A stretch of DNA of 64,000 bases from Hormiphora californensis. Lineage: Eukaryota; Ctenophora; Tentaculata; Cydippida; Pleurobrachiidae. Made by a program: the position numbers and the translations under genes. Shown here piece by piece: positions 62,640 through 64,000 of this stretch. The notes beneath the pieces were generated by a model. It was not told where the DNA came from, ran no database searches, and was given only the letters and a program-made list of their open reading frames with translations. The stretch's first letter is position 1. The number at the start of each line of letters is the position of its first letter. Location of the stretch: contig CM035355.1 of NCBI GenBank assembly GCA_020137815.1, forward strand, positions 5,318,503 to 5,382,502. Reading direction: 5' to 3'.

Positions 62640-64000
<1,361 letters not shown>

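Overview
The window is animal nuclear DNA. Five conserved metazoan-type genes sit head-to-tail on the minus strand in the right half (about 44.6-58.3 kb): a BTG/Tob-family gene, a two-KH Nova-like RNA-binding protein, TUG/ASPSCR1, PRMT3 and the first four exons of tubulin cofactor D (TBCD). Introns are mostly 95-185 nt with canonical GT/AG ends. The rest is crowded with transposons, satellites and microsatellites. Compact introns plus a Penelope-like element, a DUF7869-type transposase gene and Ty3-like remnants fit a marine invertebrate, perhaps a sponge. That placement is inference; no rRNA or mitochondrial marker is present.

Layout. 1-5.8 kb: miniature inverted-repeat elements, then short exon-like cassettes (C2H2 finger, F-box), a tandem duplication and a frameshifted gag-like fragment. 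5.8-12.3 kb: repeated exon cassette copies, an hAT-like non-autonomous element with a clear 8-bp target duplication, a foldback MITE, a 671-codon transposase-like ORF and a nested minisatellite. 13.7-30.3 kb: tandemly duplicated small spliced units (C2H2 knuckle, SANT/Myb-like, CCHC coiled coil, RING, an intact-looking 80-residue two-exon gene, a second transposase fragment) with several foldback elements. 31-33.7 kb: an inverted-repeat element carrying a tRNA-like promoter, an alpha-kinase-like fragment and a Ty3 gag remnant. 34.3-41.3 kb: a higher-order AT-rich satellite-like block. 41.4-44.6 kb: repeated intron/exon cassettes, a Ty3 integrase fragment and a foldback element bounded by G/C homopolymers. 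44.6-58.3 kb: the conserved gene cluster. 58.5-62.6 kb: two head-to-head, 5'-truncated Penelope-like copies, one carrying a nested foldback element. 62.6-64 kb: mostly GA microsatellite.

The conserved genes are unrelated in pathway (mRNA deadenylation and antiproliferation, splicing, membrane traffic, ribosomal-protein methylation, tubulin folding), so the cluster looks like gene density rather than an operon. The more unusual material is the array of duplicated micro-exon cassettes with shared 5' blocks on the left, the repeat growth exactly at splice sites of TBCD and the BTG/Tob gene, and several transposons whose empty target sites survive in neighbouring duplicate copies.
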